From Burkholderiales bacterium (GTDB taxonomy: Bacteria; Pseudomonadota; Gammaproteobacteria; Burkholderiales; Burkholderiaceae_C): DNA of 64,000 nucleotides. The DNA lies in the NCBI GenBank assembly GCA_017307865.1, contig JAFKGE010000026.1, forward strand, positions 20,227-84,226, given 5' to 3'. Position 1 is the stretch's first letter, and each line of letters begins with the position of its first letter. The position numbers and the translations under genes are program-made. The notes beneath the pieces were generated by a model, which saw nothing but the letters and a program-made list of their open reading frames with translations, did not search any database and had not been told where the DNA came from. Shown here piece after piece: positions 1-10,079 of this stretch.

Positions 1-513
1 CTCAGACCGGTACCACTGCGCCGTCCAGTTAAGGGCACCGAGTACCGTCTGTCGCACCAGCGCGGCATCGGGGTCGACCCAACCCAAAACCACAGCCTCA
101 TTGATGGGCTCCATCCACAAGGCCTCGTAGGCATCGCGCAATGCCAGCACCCGGGTCTGGGCGGCGGGCGACAGGCTGCGCCATTCATAAAGCAACACCG
201 TCATCGCGTCGAGCTTCGCGCCCAGCAAAGCCTTCAGGTGGCAGCGCACCATCGACAGCAGCCGCTCGGGCAAGCGAGTCTCACCGGCCAGCCCGTCACG
301 CACCGACTGCATGATGTCGCGAACTCCGCCCTCCATCACCGCTACCAGCAACTCCTCCTTGGTGGCGAAGTGATAGAAGAGCGAGCCCGAGGTCATTCCC
401 AGCGCCTCGGCGATATCGCGCACCGAGGTGCGCTCGAAACCGCGACGCCGGAACTGGCCCGCCGCAATGGCCAAAATCGCATCCTTTCGCCCGTTGTCAC
501 GCACCTTTGTCAT
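1..513 (-). CDS. TetR-family transcriptional regulator, 3' end beyond window
   Basis: This reads leftward from an ATG at 513 and stays open for 171 codons to the edge of the window, so the C-terminal end is missing. The N-terminal third is a classic TetR helix-turn-helix, with TSVRDIAEALGMTSGSLFYHF at about residues 35-55, followed by KEELL. The C-terminal part carries GALNWTAQWY, a stretch echoed in the second TetR of this window (GALNWSVDWF). Regulators of this type usually repress acyl-CoA catabolic operons and release DNA on binding an acyl-CoA or acid. It is divergent from the operon starting at 659, and a palindrome at 531-544 lies 18 bases upstream of its own start, so autoregulation plus control of the neighbouring operon is likely. 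The ligand is not predictable. Confidence 0.9.
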   Translation of the reverse strand, partial: MTKVRDNGRKDAILAIAAGQFRRRGFERTSVRDIAEALGMTSGSLFYHFATKEELLVAVMEGGVRDIMQSVRDGLAGETRLPERLLSMVRCHLKALLGAKLDAMTVLLYEWRSLSPAAQTRVLALRDAYEALWMEPINEAVVLGWVDPDAALVRQTVLGALNWTAQWYRSE

Positions 514-530
514 GCCGTACACTATATCAT

Positions 531-544
531 CTAACAAGCGTTTG
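531..544. promoter_or_regulatory. Candidate TetR operator, CTAAC-N4-GTTTG
   Basis: The sequence CTAACAAGCGTTTG is an imperfect palindrome. It has the same arm sequence and four-base spacer as the perfect CTAAC-N4-GTTAG sites at 56280 and 63473, with one mismatch in the right arm. It sits in the 145-base divergent region between the regulator (start 513) and the acyl-CoA dehydrogenase operon (start 659). An AT-rich stretch beside it (521-530) could hold a -10 box for either strand, but I could not assign a convincing promoter. Confidence 0.5.
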
Positions 545-658
545 ATCGGTTTCGGATCGCGGGAACGACACTTCCGGCGCATTCCGCGTGGATGAATCAA
601 AACCATCGCAGCCGTCGCCCTTGCCAGATTTAAACCACCTCAAAGGACAGACCTAGAC

Positions 659-1795
659 ATGCTGACACGCACCATCTTTGGCGAAGAACACGAACTCTTC
701 CGGGACCAGGCCCGTCGCTTCCTGGAAGAGGATGTCATTCCCCATCACGCCGGCTGGGAAGCAGATGGCATCGTGCCGCGCGAGGTCTGGCGCAAGGCAG
801 GCGCTGCGGGTCTGCTGTGTCCGGCCATCCCTGAAGCCTACGGCGGCGGCGGCGGTACACGCCTGCACAGCGCCGTGCTAATCGAGGAAATCGCCCGCGC
901 CGGAACGAGCGGGATCGGCTTCGGATTGCACTCGGACATCGTCGCTCCCTACATCCTGGCCTACGGTACCGAGGAACAAAAGCGCACCTGGCTGCCGCGC
1001 ATGGCCACCGGCGAGGTCATTGGCGCCATTGCCATGACCGAGCCCGGTGCCGGCAGCGACCTGCAAAACGTGCGCACCCAGGCGCTGCGTGAGGGCGATG
1101 AGCTCATCATCAACGGCCAGAAAACCTTCATCACCAACGGCCAGAACGCCGACGTGGTAATCGTGGTCACCAAAACCGACCCCACCAAGGGTGCCAAGGG
1201 CACCTCGCTGGTGCTTGTCGAGACAAACCGTCCCGGTTTTCAACGCGGACGCAACCTCGAAAAAATCGGCATGAAGGCGCAGGACACCTCAGAGCTCTTT
1301 TTCGACAACGTGCGCGTGCCCGTAAGCAACATCTTGGGCGGCGAAGGCAAGGGCTTTTTCCTGCTCATGCAGGAGCTCGCCTGGGAGCGCATGCAGATCG
1401 CCGTCGGCGCAGTGGCAGGTGCCGAGGCGGCGCTCGAATGGACGCTGGCGTACACCAAGGACCGCAAGGCCTTCGGCCAGCGCGTGATCGACTTCCAGCA
1501 CAACCGCTTCAAACTTGCCGAAATGAAGACCGAGATCCAGGTCGCACAGGTCTTTGTCGACCGCCTGCTCGGTCTGCTGATGGAAGGCCAGCTTGATGCT
1601 GCCACCGCAGCGATGGCCAAGTACTGGACCACCGACCTGCATTGCAAAGTGATCGACCAGTGCCTGCAGATGTTCGGCGGCTTCGGCTACATGTGGGAGT
1701 ACCCGATTGCCCGCGCCTATGCGGATGCACGCGTCGCACGCATCTACGGCGGAACCAACGAAATCATGAAAGAAATCATCAGCCGCACGCTATAG
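659..1795 (+). CDS. Acyl-CoA dehydrogenase, first gene of the plus-strand operon
   Basis: A 378-residue FAD-dependent acyl-CoA dehydrogenase of normal length that introduces the alpha,beta double bond into an acyl-CoA thioester. It shows the family landmarks in order: the EAYGGGGG loop near residue 60, AMTEPGAGSD in the middle beta-domain, and YGGTNEI near the C terminus, where the Glu is in the catalytic-base position of short/medium-chain enzymes. The start is preceded by AAAGGACAG. It opens an operon whose next genes are a thiolase and a FadB-type enzyme, so it probably feeds a full beta-oxidation round. Chain-length preference cannot be read from the sequence. Confidence 0.93.
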   Translation: MLTRTIFGEEHELFRDQARRFLEEDVIPHHAGWEADGIVPREVWRKAGAAGLLCPAIPEAYGGGGGTRLHSAVLIEEIARAGTSGIGFGLHSDIVAPYILAYGTEEQKRTWLPRMATGEVIGAIAMTEPGAGSDLQNVRTQALREGDELIINGQKTFITNGQNADVVIVVTKTDPTKGAKGTSLVLVETNRPGFQRGRNLEKIGMKAQDTSELFFDNVRVPVSNILGGEGKGFFLLMQELAWERMQIAVGAVAGAEAALEWTLAYTKDRKAFGQRVIDFQHNRFKLAEMKTEIQVAQVFVDRLLGLLMEGQLDAATAAMAKYWTTDLHCKVIDQCLQMFGGFGYMWEYPIARAYADARVARIYGGTNEIMKEIISRTL

Positions 1796-1848
1796 AACGC
1801 GCCTTCCGCCGCCTTTAGTCCTCCACCAGTTAAAGAAGGAAACCCACC

Positions 1849-3057
1849 ATGACCGATGCATTCATTTATGACGCCGTGCGCACGCCGCGCGGCAAGGGCC
1901 GCAGTTCAGGTGCCCTGCACGGCACCACGCCCATCAGCCTGGCCATCACGGCCTTGCAGGCGCTGCGTGACCGCAACGCCCTGGACACCGCCTTCGTCGA
2001 CGACATCATCCTCGGCTGCGTCGAACCCGCCGGTGAGCAAGGTGCCAACATCGCCCGCGTGGCGGCCATCGCCGCCGGTTATCACGAGTGCGCGCCCGGC
2101 GTGCAAATCAACCGCTTTTGCGCCTCCGGGCTCGAAGCCTGCAACATGGCCTCCGCCAAGGTCATGTCGGGCCAGTCGCCCTTGGTCATCGGCGGCGGTG
2201 TGGAGAGCATGAGCCGCGTGCCGATGGGCAGCAGCGGCGGCGCCTGGGTGATTGACCCGGCAGTGGCGATTCCGACCTATTTCGTGCCGCAAGGCATTTC
2301 GGCCGATCTGATTGCCACCCTGTACGGACACAGCCGCAAGGACGTGGACAGCTACGCCGTCGAGAGCCAACGTCGCGCCGCACAAGCCTGGGTCGAGGGA
2401 CGCTTCGCCCGCTCCATTGTGCCGGTGAAGGACGTGAACGGCTGCGTCGTGCTCGCGCATGACGAACACATGCGCGCCGACACTACCCTGGAATCGCTGG
2501 CCAAGCTGGATCCTGCGTTCCAGGTTCAGGGCGAGAAGTACGGCTTCGACGCGGTCGCCCTCCAGCGCTATCCCCAACTCGAAGGCATCACGCACGTGCA
2601 CCACGCCGGCAACTCCTCGGGCATCGTGGACGGCGCGTCCGCGGTGCTGATCGGCAACGCCGAAGTCGGCAAACGGCTCGGTCTGAAACCCCGTGCCCGC
2701 ATCCGCTCTTTTGCTTCCGTGGGCAGCGAGCCCACCATCATGCTGACCGGCCCCTCCTGCTCGGCAGAAAAAGCGCTCAAGCTGGCTGGCATGAATGCGG
2801 CAGACATCGATCTTTACGAGTTGAACGAAGCCTTCGCCTCGGTCGTGTTGCGCTTCATGGAGGTAATGAACGTCCCGCACGACAAGATGAACGTCAACGG
2901 CGGGGCTATCGCGATGGGGCATCCGCTCGGCGCCACCGGCGCCATGATTCTGGGCACCCTGCTCGACGAACTCGAGCGCCGCAACCTTTCCACCGGCCTG
3001 GCCACGCTGTGCGTGGGCGCCGGCATGGGCACCGCCACCATCATCGAGCGCGTCTGA
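1849..3057 (+). CDS. Acetyl-CoA acyltransferase (thiolase)
   Basis: A 402-residue degradative thiolase that cleaves 3-ketoacyl-CoA with CoA to acetyl-CoA and a shortened acyl-CoA. All catalytic elements are present: the nucleophilic Cys in NRFCASG (about residue 91), NEAFA, the GHPLG histidine loop, and the second Cys in CVGAGMG near the C terminus. It is preceded by AAGGAAA and lies 53 bases after the dehydrogenase. With the downstream FadB-type protein it supplies the thiolytic step of beta-oxidation. This contrasts with the two thiolase-like proteins elsewhere in the window, which lack the nucleophilic Cys. Confidence 0.94.
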   Translation: MTDAFIYDAVRTPRGKGRSSGALHGTTPISLAITALQALRDRNALDTAFVDDIILGCVEPAGEQGANIARVAAIAAGYHECAPGVQINRFCASGLEACNMASAKVMSGQSPLVIGGGVESMSRVPMGSSGGAWVIDPAVAIPTYFVPQGISADLIATLYGHSRKDVDSYAVESQRRAAQAWVEGRFARSIVPVKDVNGCVVLAHDEHMRADTTLESLAKLDPAFQVQGEKYGFDAVALQRYPQLEGITHVHHAGNSSGIVDGASAVLIGNAEVGKRLGLKPRARIRSFASVGSEPTIMLTGPSCSAEKALKLAGMNAADIDLYELNEAFASVVLRFMEVMNVPHDKMNVNGGAIAMGHPLGATGAMILGTLLDELERRNLSTGLATLCVGAGMGTATIIERV

Positions 3058-3113
3058 CCCAGCCGCCCCCCCGGAAACACGCAGGTTTCACCCCATTTAC
3101 CAGGACTCTCACC

Positions 3114-5246
3114 ATGACAATCGACTACAAGGTGGATGCCGACGGCATTGCCACCATCACTTGGGCCATGCAGGACGTACCGATGAACGTCCTCAACGAG
3201 CAATCCATCCCCGCGTTCAGCGAGGCCGTGCGCAAGGCCGTGGCAGACGCTGCCGTAAAGGGCGTGATCATTGCCTCGGCCAAGCCCGATTTCATCGCGG
3301 GCGCCGACCTGAACATGATGCTCGCGATCACCGATGCGCAAGGCCTGCTGGACTTCGTCGCGCGCCTGCACACTTTGCTGCGTGGCATCGAAAAAAGCGG
3401 CAAGCCCTTCGTCGCCGCACTCAACGGCACCACGCTGGGCGGCGGCTATGAGGTTGCGCTGGCCTGCCACCGCCGCATCGCCGCCGACAACCCCAAGGCC
3501 CAGATCGGCCTGCCCGAAGTGGCCCTCGGCCTGCTGCCGGGCGGCGGCGGCACGCAGCGCCTGCCGCGCATGATCGGGCTTCGCGGCGCCCTGCCCTTGC
3601 TGCTCGAAGGCAAAAAATTGCCTCCCGAGAAAGCTCTGGATGCCGGTCTGGTCGACGAAGTCGTGCCCGCCGAACAGTTGCTGACACGCGCCAAGGAGTG
3701 GCTACTCACTGAAGGCCCCAAGAACGCAACGCAACCCTGGGACCGCAAAGGCTTCAAGCTGCCTGGCGGCGCGGTTCAAAGCCCTGGCGGCTACGAAACC
3801 TTCACAGCCGGCAACGCCATGCTGCGCGCCAAGACCTTTGGCAACTACCCTGCACCCGAGGCCATTCTGAGCGCCGTCTATAACGGCTGTCAGGTGGACA
3901 TCGACACAGGCTGCAAGGTCGAAGGGCGCGAATTCGCCAAGCTCGCGACCGGCAAGGTCTCGAAGAACATGATCCGCTCGCTCTTTTTCGGCATCGGTGA
4001 CGCTAACAAGCTCGCCTCGCGCCCCAAGGGTATCCCGAAGGCCAGCTACAGCAAAGTCGGCATCCTGGGCGCGGGCATGATGGGCGCGGGCATCGCCTAT
4101 GCGTGTGCCGAAGTCGGCATGCAGGTGGTGCTGCTCGACACCAGCCTCGAAGCCGCGAACAAAGGCAAAGGCTACAGTGAAGCGCTGTGGGGCAAGCGCG
4201 TGGCCGCCAAGCGCATGGGCGAGGCCGAACGCGATGCCAAGCTCGTACTGATCCAGACCACGACCGACTTTGCAGCGCTTGACGGTTGCGACATCGTGGT
4301 CGAAGCCGTGTTCGAAGACCGCACCATCAAGGCCGATGTCACGCGCAAGGCCGAAGCCCGGCTTGCACCCAGCGCCATCTTTGCCTCCAACACCAGCACG
4401 CTGCCCATCACCGGCCTGGCCGAAGCCTCGGCGCGCCCGGCGAACTTCATCGGCCTGCACTTTTTCTCGCCCGTGGACAAAATGCCGCTGGTCGAGATCA
4501 TCCGCGGCAAGGCGACGAGCGACGAGTGTCTGGCGCGCGCCATGGACTTCGTCAAGGCCATCCGCAAGACACCCATCGTCGTCAACGACAGCCGCGGTTT
4601 TTACACCAGCCGTGTGTTCTCGACCTACGTCGGAGAAGGCCTGGCGCTGCTCGCCGAAGGTGTGGCGCCGGCGCTGATCGAAAACGCCGGCCGCATGTGC
4701 GGCATGCCCGTGGGCCCGCTCGCGCTGGCCGACGAGGTATCGCTCGAACTTATGGCGCGCATCCGTAAACAGACCGCAGCCGATCTCGGCGCGGCCTACC
4801 AACGCAGCGCCATCGACGATGTCTGCGACCGCATGGTAGACAAGCTCGGGCGCCTGGGCAAAAAAATCGGCAAAGGCTTTTACGACTATCCGCAAGGCGC
4901 GCCCAAGCACCTCTGGAGCGGCCTTGCACAGGAGTTTGCGCAGGCGGCAACGCAGCCCAGCGTAGAAGACGTCAAGCAACGCCTGATGTTCATCCAGTCC
5001 GTCGAGACCGCGCGTTGCCTCGAAGAAAAGGTGCTGCTCGCGCCCGTCGATGCCGACGTGGGCGCCATTTTGGGCTGGGGTTTCCCGCCCTGCCTCGGTG
5101 GCCCGATCGGCCAGATCGACACCGTGGGCGTGGCCGAATTCGTCCAGACCTGCGAAGCCCTGGCGCAGCGCGTCGGCCCGCGTTTCGCCCCTCCCCAGCT
5201 GCTGCGCGACATGGCCCAGCGCGGCGCCGCCTTCTACCTCCGTTGA
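3114..5246 (+). CDS. FadB-type enoyl-CoA hydratase / 3-hydroxyacyl-CoA dehydrogenase
   Basis: A 710-residue fusion with an N-terminal crotonase domain (about residues 1-190) and a C-terminal NAD-dependent 3-hydroxyacyl-CoA dehydrogenase (from about 315), the FadB/FadJ order and length. The crotonase part has the oxyanion motif IAGADLNMM and the catalytic segment LPEVALGLLPGGGGTQRL. The dehydrogenase part has the NAD-binding GILGAGMMGAGIA and the catalytic His in GLHFFSPVDKMPLVE. It hydrates 2-enoyl-CoA and oxidises the S-3-hydroxyacyl-CoA. An upstream in-frame extension exists from 3009, but it overlaps the thiolase and is low-complexity, so the ATG at 3114 is chosen. No strong ribosome binding site is visible, and coupling to the thiolase is possible. 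Confidence 0.93.
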   Translation: MTIDYKVDADGIATITWAMQDVPMNVLNEQSIPAFSEAVRKAVADAAVKGVIIASAKPDFIAGADLNMMLAITDAQGLLDFVARLHTLLRGIEKSGKPFVAALNGTTLGGGYEVALACHRRIAADNPKAQIGLPEVALGLLPGGGGTQRLPRMIGLRGALPLLLEGKKLPPEKALDAGLVDEVVPAEQLLTRAKEWLLTEGPKNATQPWDRKGFKLPGGAVQSPGGYETFTAGNAMLRAKTFGNYPAPEAILSAVYNGCQVDIDTGCKVEGREFAKLATGKVSKNMIRSLFFGIGDANKLASRPKGIPKASYSKVGILGAGMMGAGIAYACAEVGMQVVLLDTSLEAANKGKGYSEALWGKRVAAKRMGEAERDAKLVLIQTTTDFAALDGCDIVVEAVFEDRTIKADVTRKAEARLAPSAIFASNTSTLPITGLAEASARPANFIGLHFFSPVDKMPLVEIIRGKATSDECLARAMDFVKAIRKTPIVVNDSRGFYTSRVFSTYVGEGLALLAEGVAPALIENAGRMCGMPVGPLALADEVSLELMARIRKQTAADLGAAYQRSAIDDVCDRMVDKLGRLGKKIGKGFYDYPQGAPKHLWSGLAQEFAQAATQPSVEDVKQRLMFIQSVETARCLEEKVLLAPVDADVGAILGWGFPPCLGGPIGQIDTVGVAEFVQTCEALAQRVGPRFAPPQLLRDMAQRGAAFYLR

Positions 5247-5262
5247 GCGAGGGATAGCCCCC

Positions 5263-6882
5263 ATGCCCGCCATCCAAAGCCAAATCGATCCGCAATCAGA
5301 GAGTTTCCAGCGCGAGCACGCGCAGATGCTCGCGCTGATCCACCACTTTCGTGACTGCGAAGACCGCGTGCGCAACACTTCCAACAGCCAGGAGTCCAAG
5401 TTCCGCGCGCGCAAGCAGCTGCTGCCGCGCGAGCGCATCGCGCTGCTGCTCGACCGCGGCTCCGAATGGCTGGAGTTTTCCACGCTCGCGGGCCTGCGCA
5501 TGCACGACGACGACGGTGACAAAAACGTGCTCGGCGGCGGCATCATCACCGGCATCGGTAGGGTGTCGGGCGTGCGCTGCGTGGTGATCGCGTCCGACAG
5601 TGCGATCAAGGGCGGCACCATCACGCCCATGGGCATGCGCAAGAGCCTGCGCGCCGAAGCCATCGCGATGGAAAACAAGCTACCCGTGATCCGCCTCGTC
5701 GAGTCGGGCGGCGCCAACCTCATGCACGTGGGCGAGGTCTTCATCGAAGGCGGGCGCGGTTTTGCCAACCAGGCGCGACTGTCGGCCGCAGGCATTCCGC
5801 AAATCTGCGTGATGCACGGGCACTCGACGGCTGGCGGCGCGTACCTGCCCGGCATGTCCGACTACGTGATCATGGTGCGCGGACGCGCCAAGGCTTTTCT
5901 GGCCGGCCCGCCGCTGCTCAAGGCCGCGACGGGCGAAATCGCCACCGACGAGGAACTGGGTGGTGCTGAAATGCATAGCACCACCTCGGGCGTGGCCGAA
6001 TACCTGGCCGAAGACGACGCCGACGGCATCCGCATTGCGCGCGACATCATGGCGCGCCTGCCCTGGAACGACAGGCTGCCGCTGCGCGCGCCCAAGACCT
6101 GGAAAGAGCCCCGCTACGCCATCGACGAGATCGTGGGCACGGTGCCCGTCGATTTTCGCCACCCCTACGACATGCGGGAGGTGCTCGCACGCATCATCGA
6201 CGACTCCGACTTCCTCGAGTTCAAAGCCTTGTACGGCAGCGCCACGGTGTGCGGCATGGGTGCCATCGAAGGGCAACCCTGCGGCTTCCTGGGCAACAAC
6301 GGCCCGATCGATCCGCAAGGCGCAACCAAGGCCGCGCAATTCATCCAGCTGTGCAGCCAGTCGGGCACGCCGCTCATCTTTTTGCAGAACACCACGGGCT
6401 TTCTCGTGGGCAAAGACGTGGAGCAGGTGGGCATCATCAAGCACGGCGCGAAGATGATCCAGGCCGTCACCAACGCCACCGTGCCGCGCATCACGCTGAT
6501 GATCGGTGCTTCTTTCGGCGCCGGCAACTACGGCATGTGCGGCCGCGCCTACGACCCGCGCTTCGTCTTTGCCTGGCCCAACGCGCGCGTGGCCGTGATG
6601 GGCGGCGAGCAAGCTGCGACGGTGATGCGCATCGTCACCGAAGAGAAATTTGCCCGGACGGGCAAGATGCCGCCGACCGACGCCATGCAAGCCATGCGCG
6701 AGGAAATCCTGCAGCGCTTCGACATGGAGTCGCACGCCTTCTTCGCCACGGCACGCCTGTGGGACGACGGCATCATCGACCCGCGTGACACCCGCCGCGT
6801 GCTCGCCACTGCCCTGGCCGTGTGCCGCGACGCCGAAGCCCGTCAACTGAACCCCAACACCTTCGGTGTGGCCCGGATGTGA
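5263..6882 (+). CDS. Acyl-CoA carboxylase, carboxyltransferase (beta) subunit, carboxylase 1
   Basis: A 539-residue biotin-dependent carboxyltransferase with the two crotonase-like halves typical of propionyl-, methylcrotonyl- and geranyl-CoA carboxylase beta chains. Landmarks are the N-half GHSTAGGAYLPGMSDYVIM, the LGGAEMHSTTSGV segment, and the C-half GASFGAGNYGMCGRAYDPRF. It differs from the other two carboxyltransferases in the window: the acyl-CoA pocket reads KGGTITPMGMRKSLR where they have KGG-[ST][FY][FY]-x-[EM]T-[VC]KKH, so the substrate is likely different. The ATG at 5263 follows GAGGGA and lies 16 bases after the FadB-type gene. Its partner alpha subunit is the next gene. The substrate is unknown. 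Confidence 0.9.
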   Translation: MPAIQSQIDPQSESFQREHAQMLALIHHFRDCEDRVRNTSNSQESKFRARKQLLPRERIALLLDRGSEWLEFSTLAGLRMHDDDGDKNVLGGGIITGIGRVSGVRCVVIASDSAIKGGTITPMGMRKSLRAEAIAMENKLPVIRLVESGGANLMHVGEVFIEGGRGFANQARLSAAGIPQICVMHGHSTAGGAYLPGMSDYVIMVRGRAKAFLAGPPLLKAATGEIATDEELGGAEMHSTTSGVAEYLAEDDADGIRIARDIMARLPWNDRLPLRAPKTWKEPRYAIDEIVGTVPVDFRHPYDMREVLARIIDDSDFLEFKALYGSATVCGMGAIEGQPCGFLGNNGPIDPQGATKAAQFIQLCSQSGTPLIFLQNTTGFLVGKDVEQVGIIKHGAKMIQAVTNATVPRITLMIGASFGAGNYGMCGRAYDPRFVFAWPNARVAVMGGEQAATVMRIVTEEKFARTGKMPPTDAMQAMREEILQRFDMESHAFFATARLWDDGIIDPRDTRRVLATALAVCRDAEARQLNPNTFGVARM

Positions 6883-6898
6883 GGATGTGAGAAAGCCC

Positions 6899-8860
6899 AT
6901 GCGTTTTACCAAGATCCTGATCGCCAACCGTGGCGAAATCGCCTGCCGCGTGATCCGCACGGCCAAGGCCCTGGGCTACCGCACCGTGGCCGTACATAGC
7001 GAGGCCGATGCCCAGGCCCTGCACGTCGCCCTGGCCGACGAAGCCGTGTGCATAGGCCCGCCGCCCGTGCGCGAGAGCTACCTCAACATACAGACGCTGC
7101 TGCGCGCTGCGGCCAGCACGGGGGCCGACGCCGTGCACCCGGGCTACGGCTTTTTGTCCGAAAACGAAGCCTTTGCGCAAGCCTGCCAGGACGCCGGGCT
7201 GGTCTTCATCGGGCCAGACCCAGAAGCCATCCTGAATATGGGCAACAAGGCAGGCGCCAAGCGGCTGATGCTCGCTGCGGGCGTGCCCTGCGTGCCCGGC
7301 TACCAAGGCGCGGACCAGGCCGACGCCACGCTGATTGTCCAGGCGCGTGAAATCGGCTTTCCCATCATGGTCAAGGCCGCAGCGGGCGGCGGCGGGCGCG
7401 GCATGCGCCTCGTGGCCAAACCCGAAGACCTGCCCAACGCGCTCACGAGCGCGCGCTCCGAAGCCCAAAACGCCTTCGGCAGTGACGAGTTGATCCTCGA
7501 GCGTGCCGTGCTCGAGCCGCGCCACGTCGAAATCCAGGTGTTTGGCGACCGGCACGGCAACATCATCCATCTGGGCGAGCGCGACTGCTCGATCCAGCGA
7601 CGCCACCAGAAAGTGTTCGAAGAAGCGCCCTCGCCCGCCGTCTCGCCCGAGCTGCGCGCGCGCATGGGCGCCGCTGCCGTGGCCGCGGCGCGCGCCGTGA
7701 ACTACGTGGGCGCGGGCACGGTGGAATTTCTGCTCGACCGCGACGGCAACTTCTACTTCCTCGAGATGAACACGCGCCTGCAGGTGGAGCACCCCGTGAC
7801 CGAGTGCGTCACGGGGCTGGACCTCGTCGCCTGGCAAATCGCCGTGGCGCGCGGCGAGGCGCTGCCGCTCACGCAAGACCAGGTGCAGCTCTCGGGCCAC
7901 GCGATCGAAGTGCGCCTGTACGCCGAAGACCCGTACGCCGACTTCCTGCCGCAAAGCGGCGACGTGCTCGTGTGGCAAGCACCGAGCGGGCCCGGCGTGC
8001 GCGTGGACCATGGCCTGATCGAAGGCCAGGCCGTGAGCCCGCACTATGACCCGATGATCGCCAAGATCATCACCTACGGCGCCACGCGCGAAGAAGCGCG
8101 CCGGCGCCTGATCGGCGCGCTGCAAAACACGCAGCTGCTGGGGCTCGCGAACAACCGCTCTTTCCTCGAGGCCGTGGCCGAGCATCCGGTGTTCGCCGCG
8201 GGCAATGCCACCACGGCCTTCATTGCGCAAAACTTCGACGCTACGCAGTGGGTGCGTCCACAGCCCGATTCGCTCGCGCTCGCACTCGCGGGCGTGCTCT
8301 GGTTCGACGCCACCACGCCCGCGGGCGCGCGCCCGTGGCGCACCACGGGGCCGGCGCGCTGGCCCATGACGCTGGGCGAAAACGAGCGCCGTCACCTCAT
8401 CTTTGTCACCGCACTGGACAAGCACGACTACCGCGTCGAAGTCGGCACACAAGTGCACCAGATCCGTGTGCTCGACCGCAACGGTGCCAAGCTCAGCCTG
8501 CTCGCCGACGGTATGCGCCAGCAAGCCCTCGCGGCGTTTCACCACGGCTCCTTGCATCTGGAATTCAAGACGCTGAGCGCCTGCTTCGAGGACCTGACCT
8601 ACGCGCCGCCCGCGGGGGCCGAAGGCAGCACCGAGGCACGCATCGTTGCGCCCATGAACGGCAAGGTGCTGGGCGTTTTCGTGCAGCCCGGCGAGCGCGT
8701 CGAAAAAGGCCAGCGCGTGGCCGTGCTCGAAGCCATGAAGATGGAGCACCAACTGCTCGCGCGCCGCGACGGCGTGATCGATCAGGTGCTCGTGCGCGTG
8801 GGCGACCAGGTGCCGTCCAAGGCCGTGCTGGTGTCGCTGGTGCAAGAAGAAGGCGCTTGA
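6899..8860 (+). CDS. Acyl-CoA carboxylase, biotin carboxylase + biotin carrier (alpha) subunit, carboxylase 1
   Basis: A 653-residue alpha subunit. It contains the biotin carboxylase domain (ILIANRGEIACR at the N terminus, ATP-grasp AAGGGGRGM near residue 160, EMNTRLQVEHPVTE near 290) and a C-terminal biotinyl domain whose EAMKMEH carries the biotinylated lysine at about residue 614. It carboxylates biotin with ATP and bicarbonate, and the beta subunit encoded just upstream transfers the carboxyl to an acyl-CoA. The start at 6899 is chosen because the conserved N terminus begins there; an 11-codon upstream extension overlaps the beta gene. Confidence 0.93.
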   Translation: MRFTKILIANRGEIACRVIRTAKALGYRTVAVHSEADAQALHVALADEAVCIGPPPVRESYLNIQTLLRAAASTGADAVHPGYGFLSENEAFAQACQDAGLVFIGPDPEAILNMGNKAGAKRLMLAAGVPCVPGYQGADQADATLIVQAREIGFPIMVKAAAGGGGRGMRLVAKPEDLPNALTSARSEAQNAFGSDELILERAVLEPRHVEIQVFGDRHGNIIHLGERDCSIQRRHQKVFEEAPSPAVSPELRARMGAAAVAAARAVNYVGAGTVEFLLDRDGNFYFLEMNTRLQVEHPVTECVTGLDLVAWQIAVARGEALPLTQDQVQLSGHAIEVRLYAEDPYADFLPQSGDVLVWQAPSGPGVRVDHGLIEGQAVSPHYDPMIAKIITYGATREEARRRLIGALQNTQLLGLANNRSFLEAVAEHPVFAAGNATTAFIAQNFDATQWVRPQPDSLALALAGVLWFDATTPAGARPWRTTGPARWPMTLGENERRHLIFVTALDKHDYRVEVGTQVHQIRVLDRNGAKLSLLADGMRQQALAAFHHGSLHLEFKTLSACFEDLTYAPPAGAEGSTEARIVAPMNGKVLGVFVQPGERVEKGQRVAVLEAMKMEHQLLARRDGVIDQVLVRVGDQVPSKAVLVSLVQEEGA

Positions 8861-8918
8861 TCGCCCACCCATCCCGCTCTCCCCCTCACCACCGAAGCGA
8901 AGATCACAGGAGACACCC

Positions 8919-10079
8919 ATGTCCACCACCGCCCAAGGAGCCAGTCCTTTTTACACGGCCGAGCACGCGGCCTTTCGTGACCTCATGCGCCGCTTCGTTG
9001 CGAAGGAAATCACGCCCTTCGTCAATGAATGGGACGACGCGGGCAGTTTTCCGCGCGAGCTCTACAACAAGGCCGCCGAAGTCGGCCTGCTGGGCCTGGG
9101 CTTTCCCGAGGCCTACGGCGGCAACGATGGCGACCTGTTCATGACCATTATTGCCTCCCAGGAGCTCGCGCGCTGCGGCGCGGGCGGCGTGCTTGCGAGC
9201 CTGCTGTCGCACACCATAGGCTGCCCGCCCATCGTGAACGTGGGCAGCGAAGCGCTCAAGCAGCGCGTGCTGCCCCCCGTGCTGCGCGGCGAAAAAATCA
9301 GCGCGCTGGGCATCACCGAGCCCTCGGGCGGCTCGGACGTGGCCAATCTCAAAACCACGGCGCGGCGCGAGGGCGACCACTACATCGTCAACGGCTCCAA
9401 GACCTTCATCACCTCGGGCATACGCGCGGACTTTTACACCGTGGCCGTGCGCACCGGCGGCCCCGGACCCGGCGGTGTTTCGCTGCTGTTGATCGAGAAA
9501 GGCACGCCCGGCTTCACGCAGACGCCGCTGCGCAAAATGGGCTGGCTGTGCTCCGACACCGCCACGCTGTATTTCGACAACTGCCGCGTGCCCGTGGCAA
9601 ACCTCGTCGGCCAGGAAAACCAGGGCTTCAAGGCCATCATGAAGAACTTCAACCGCGAGCGCATCTTCCTCGCTGCGGGCACCAACGGTTTTGCGCGCGT
9701 GTGCCTCGACGAGGCGCTCGGCTGGGCCAAGCAGCGCGAGATGTTCGACGGCAAGCTCATCGACATGCAGGTCACGCGCCACAAGCTCGCCGACATGGCC
9801 ATGCGCATCGAGGCCACGCAGGCCATGCTCGAGCTGCTGGCCTGGCGCGTCGAGCAGGGCGAGCAGCCCGTGGGTGAAATTTGCCTGCTCAAGAACCAGG
9901 CCACGCAGACCATGGCTTTTTGCGCCAGCGAGGCCGTGCAGATCCACGGTGGCGCGGGTTTCATCCGCGGCGTCACCGTCGAGCGCATCTACCGCGAGGT
10001 CAAGGTCAACGCTATCGGCGGCGGTGCCGAAGAAGTCATGCGCGACCTGGCCTCGCGCCAGCTCGGTTTTTATGCATGA
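8919..10079 (+). CDS. Acyl-CoA dehydrogenase
   Basis: A 386-residue acyl-CoA dehydrogenase. It has FPEAYGGNDGD near residue 65, GITEPSGGSDVANL near 130, and NAIGGGAEEVMRD at the C terminus, where the second Glu sits at the usual catalytic-base position. The start follows AGGAGA. It is the last gene before a 69-base gap, after which comes a degenerate paralogue lacking that Glu, so the two may form a heteromeric enzyme or belong to separate steps. The position after carboxylase 1 suggests it handles a product or precursor of the carboxylated acyl-CoA. Confidence 0.92.
   Translation: MSTTAQGASPFYTAEHAAFRDLMRRFVAKEITPFVNEWDDAGSFPRELYNKAAEVGLLGLGFPEAYGGNDGDLFMTIIASQELARCGAGGVLASLLSHTIGCPPIVNVGSEALKQRVLPPVLRGEKISALGITEPSGGSDVANLKTTARREGDHYIVNGSKTFITSGIRADFYTVAVRTGGPGPGGVSLLLIEKGTPGFTQTPLRKMGWLCSDTATLYFDNCRVPVANLVGQENQGFKAIMKNFNRERIFLAAGTNGFARVCLDEALGWAKQREMFDGKLIDMQVTRHKLADMAMRIEATQAMLELLAWRVEQGEQPVGEICLLKNQATQTMAFCASEAVQIHGGAGFIRGVTVERIYREVKVNAIGGGAEEVMRDLASRQLGFYA

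Noticed and set aside
3702..8929. Antisense frames of about 717 codons opposite the FadB-type and carboxylase 1 genes
   Set aside because: They are the third-position shadow of real genes and carry no recognisable domain.
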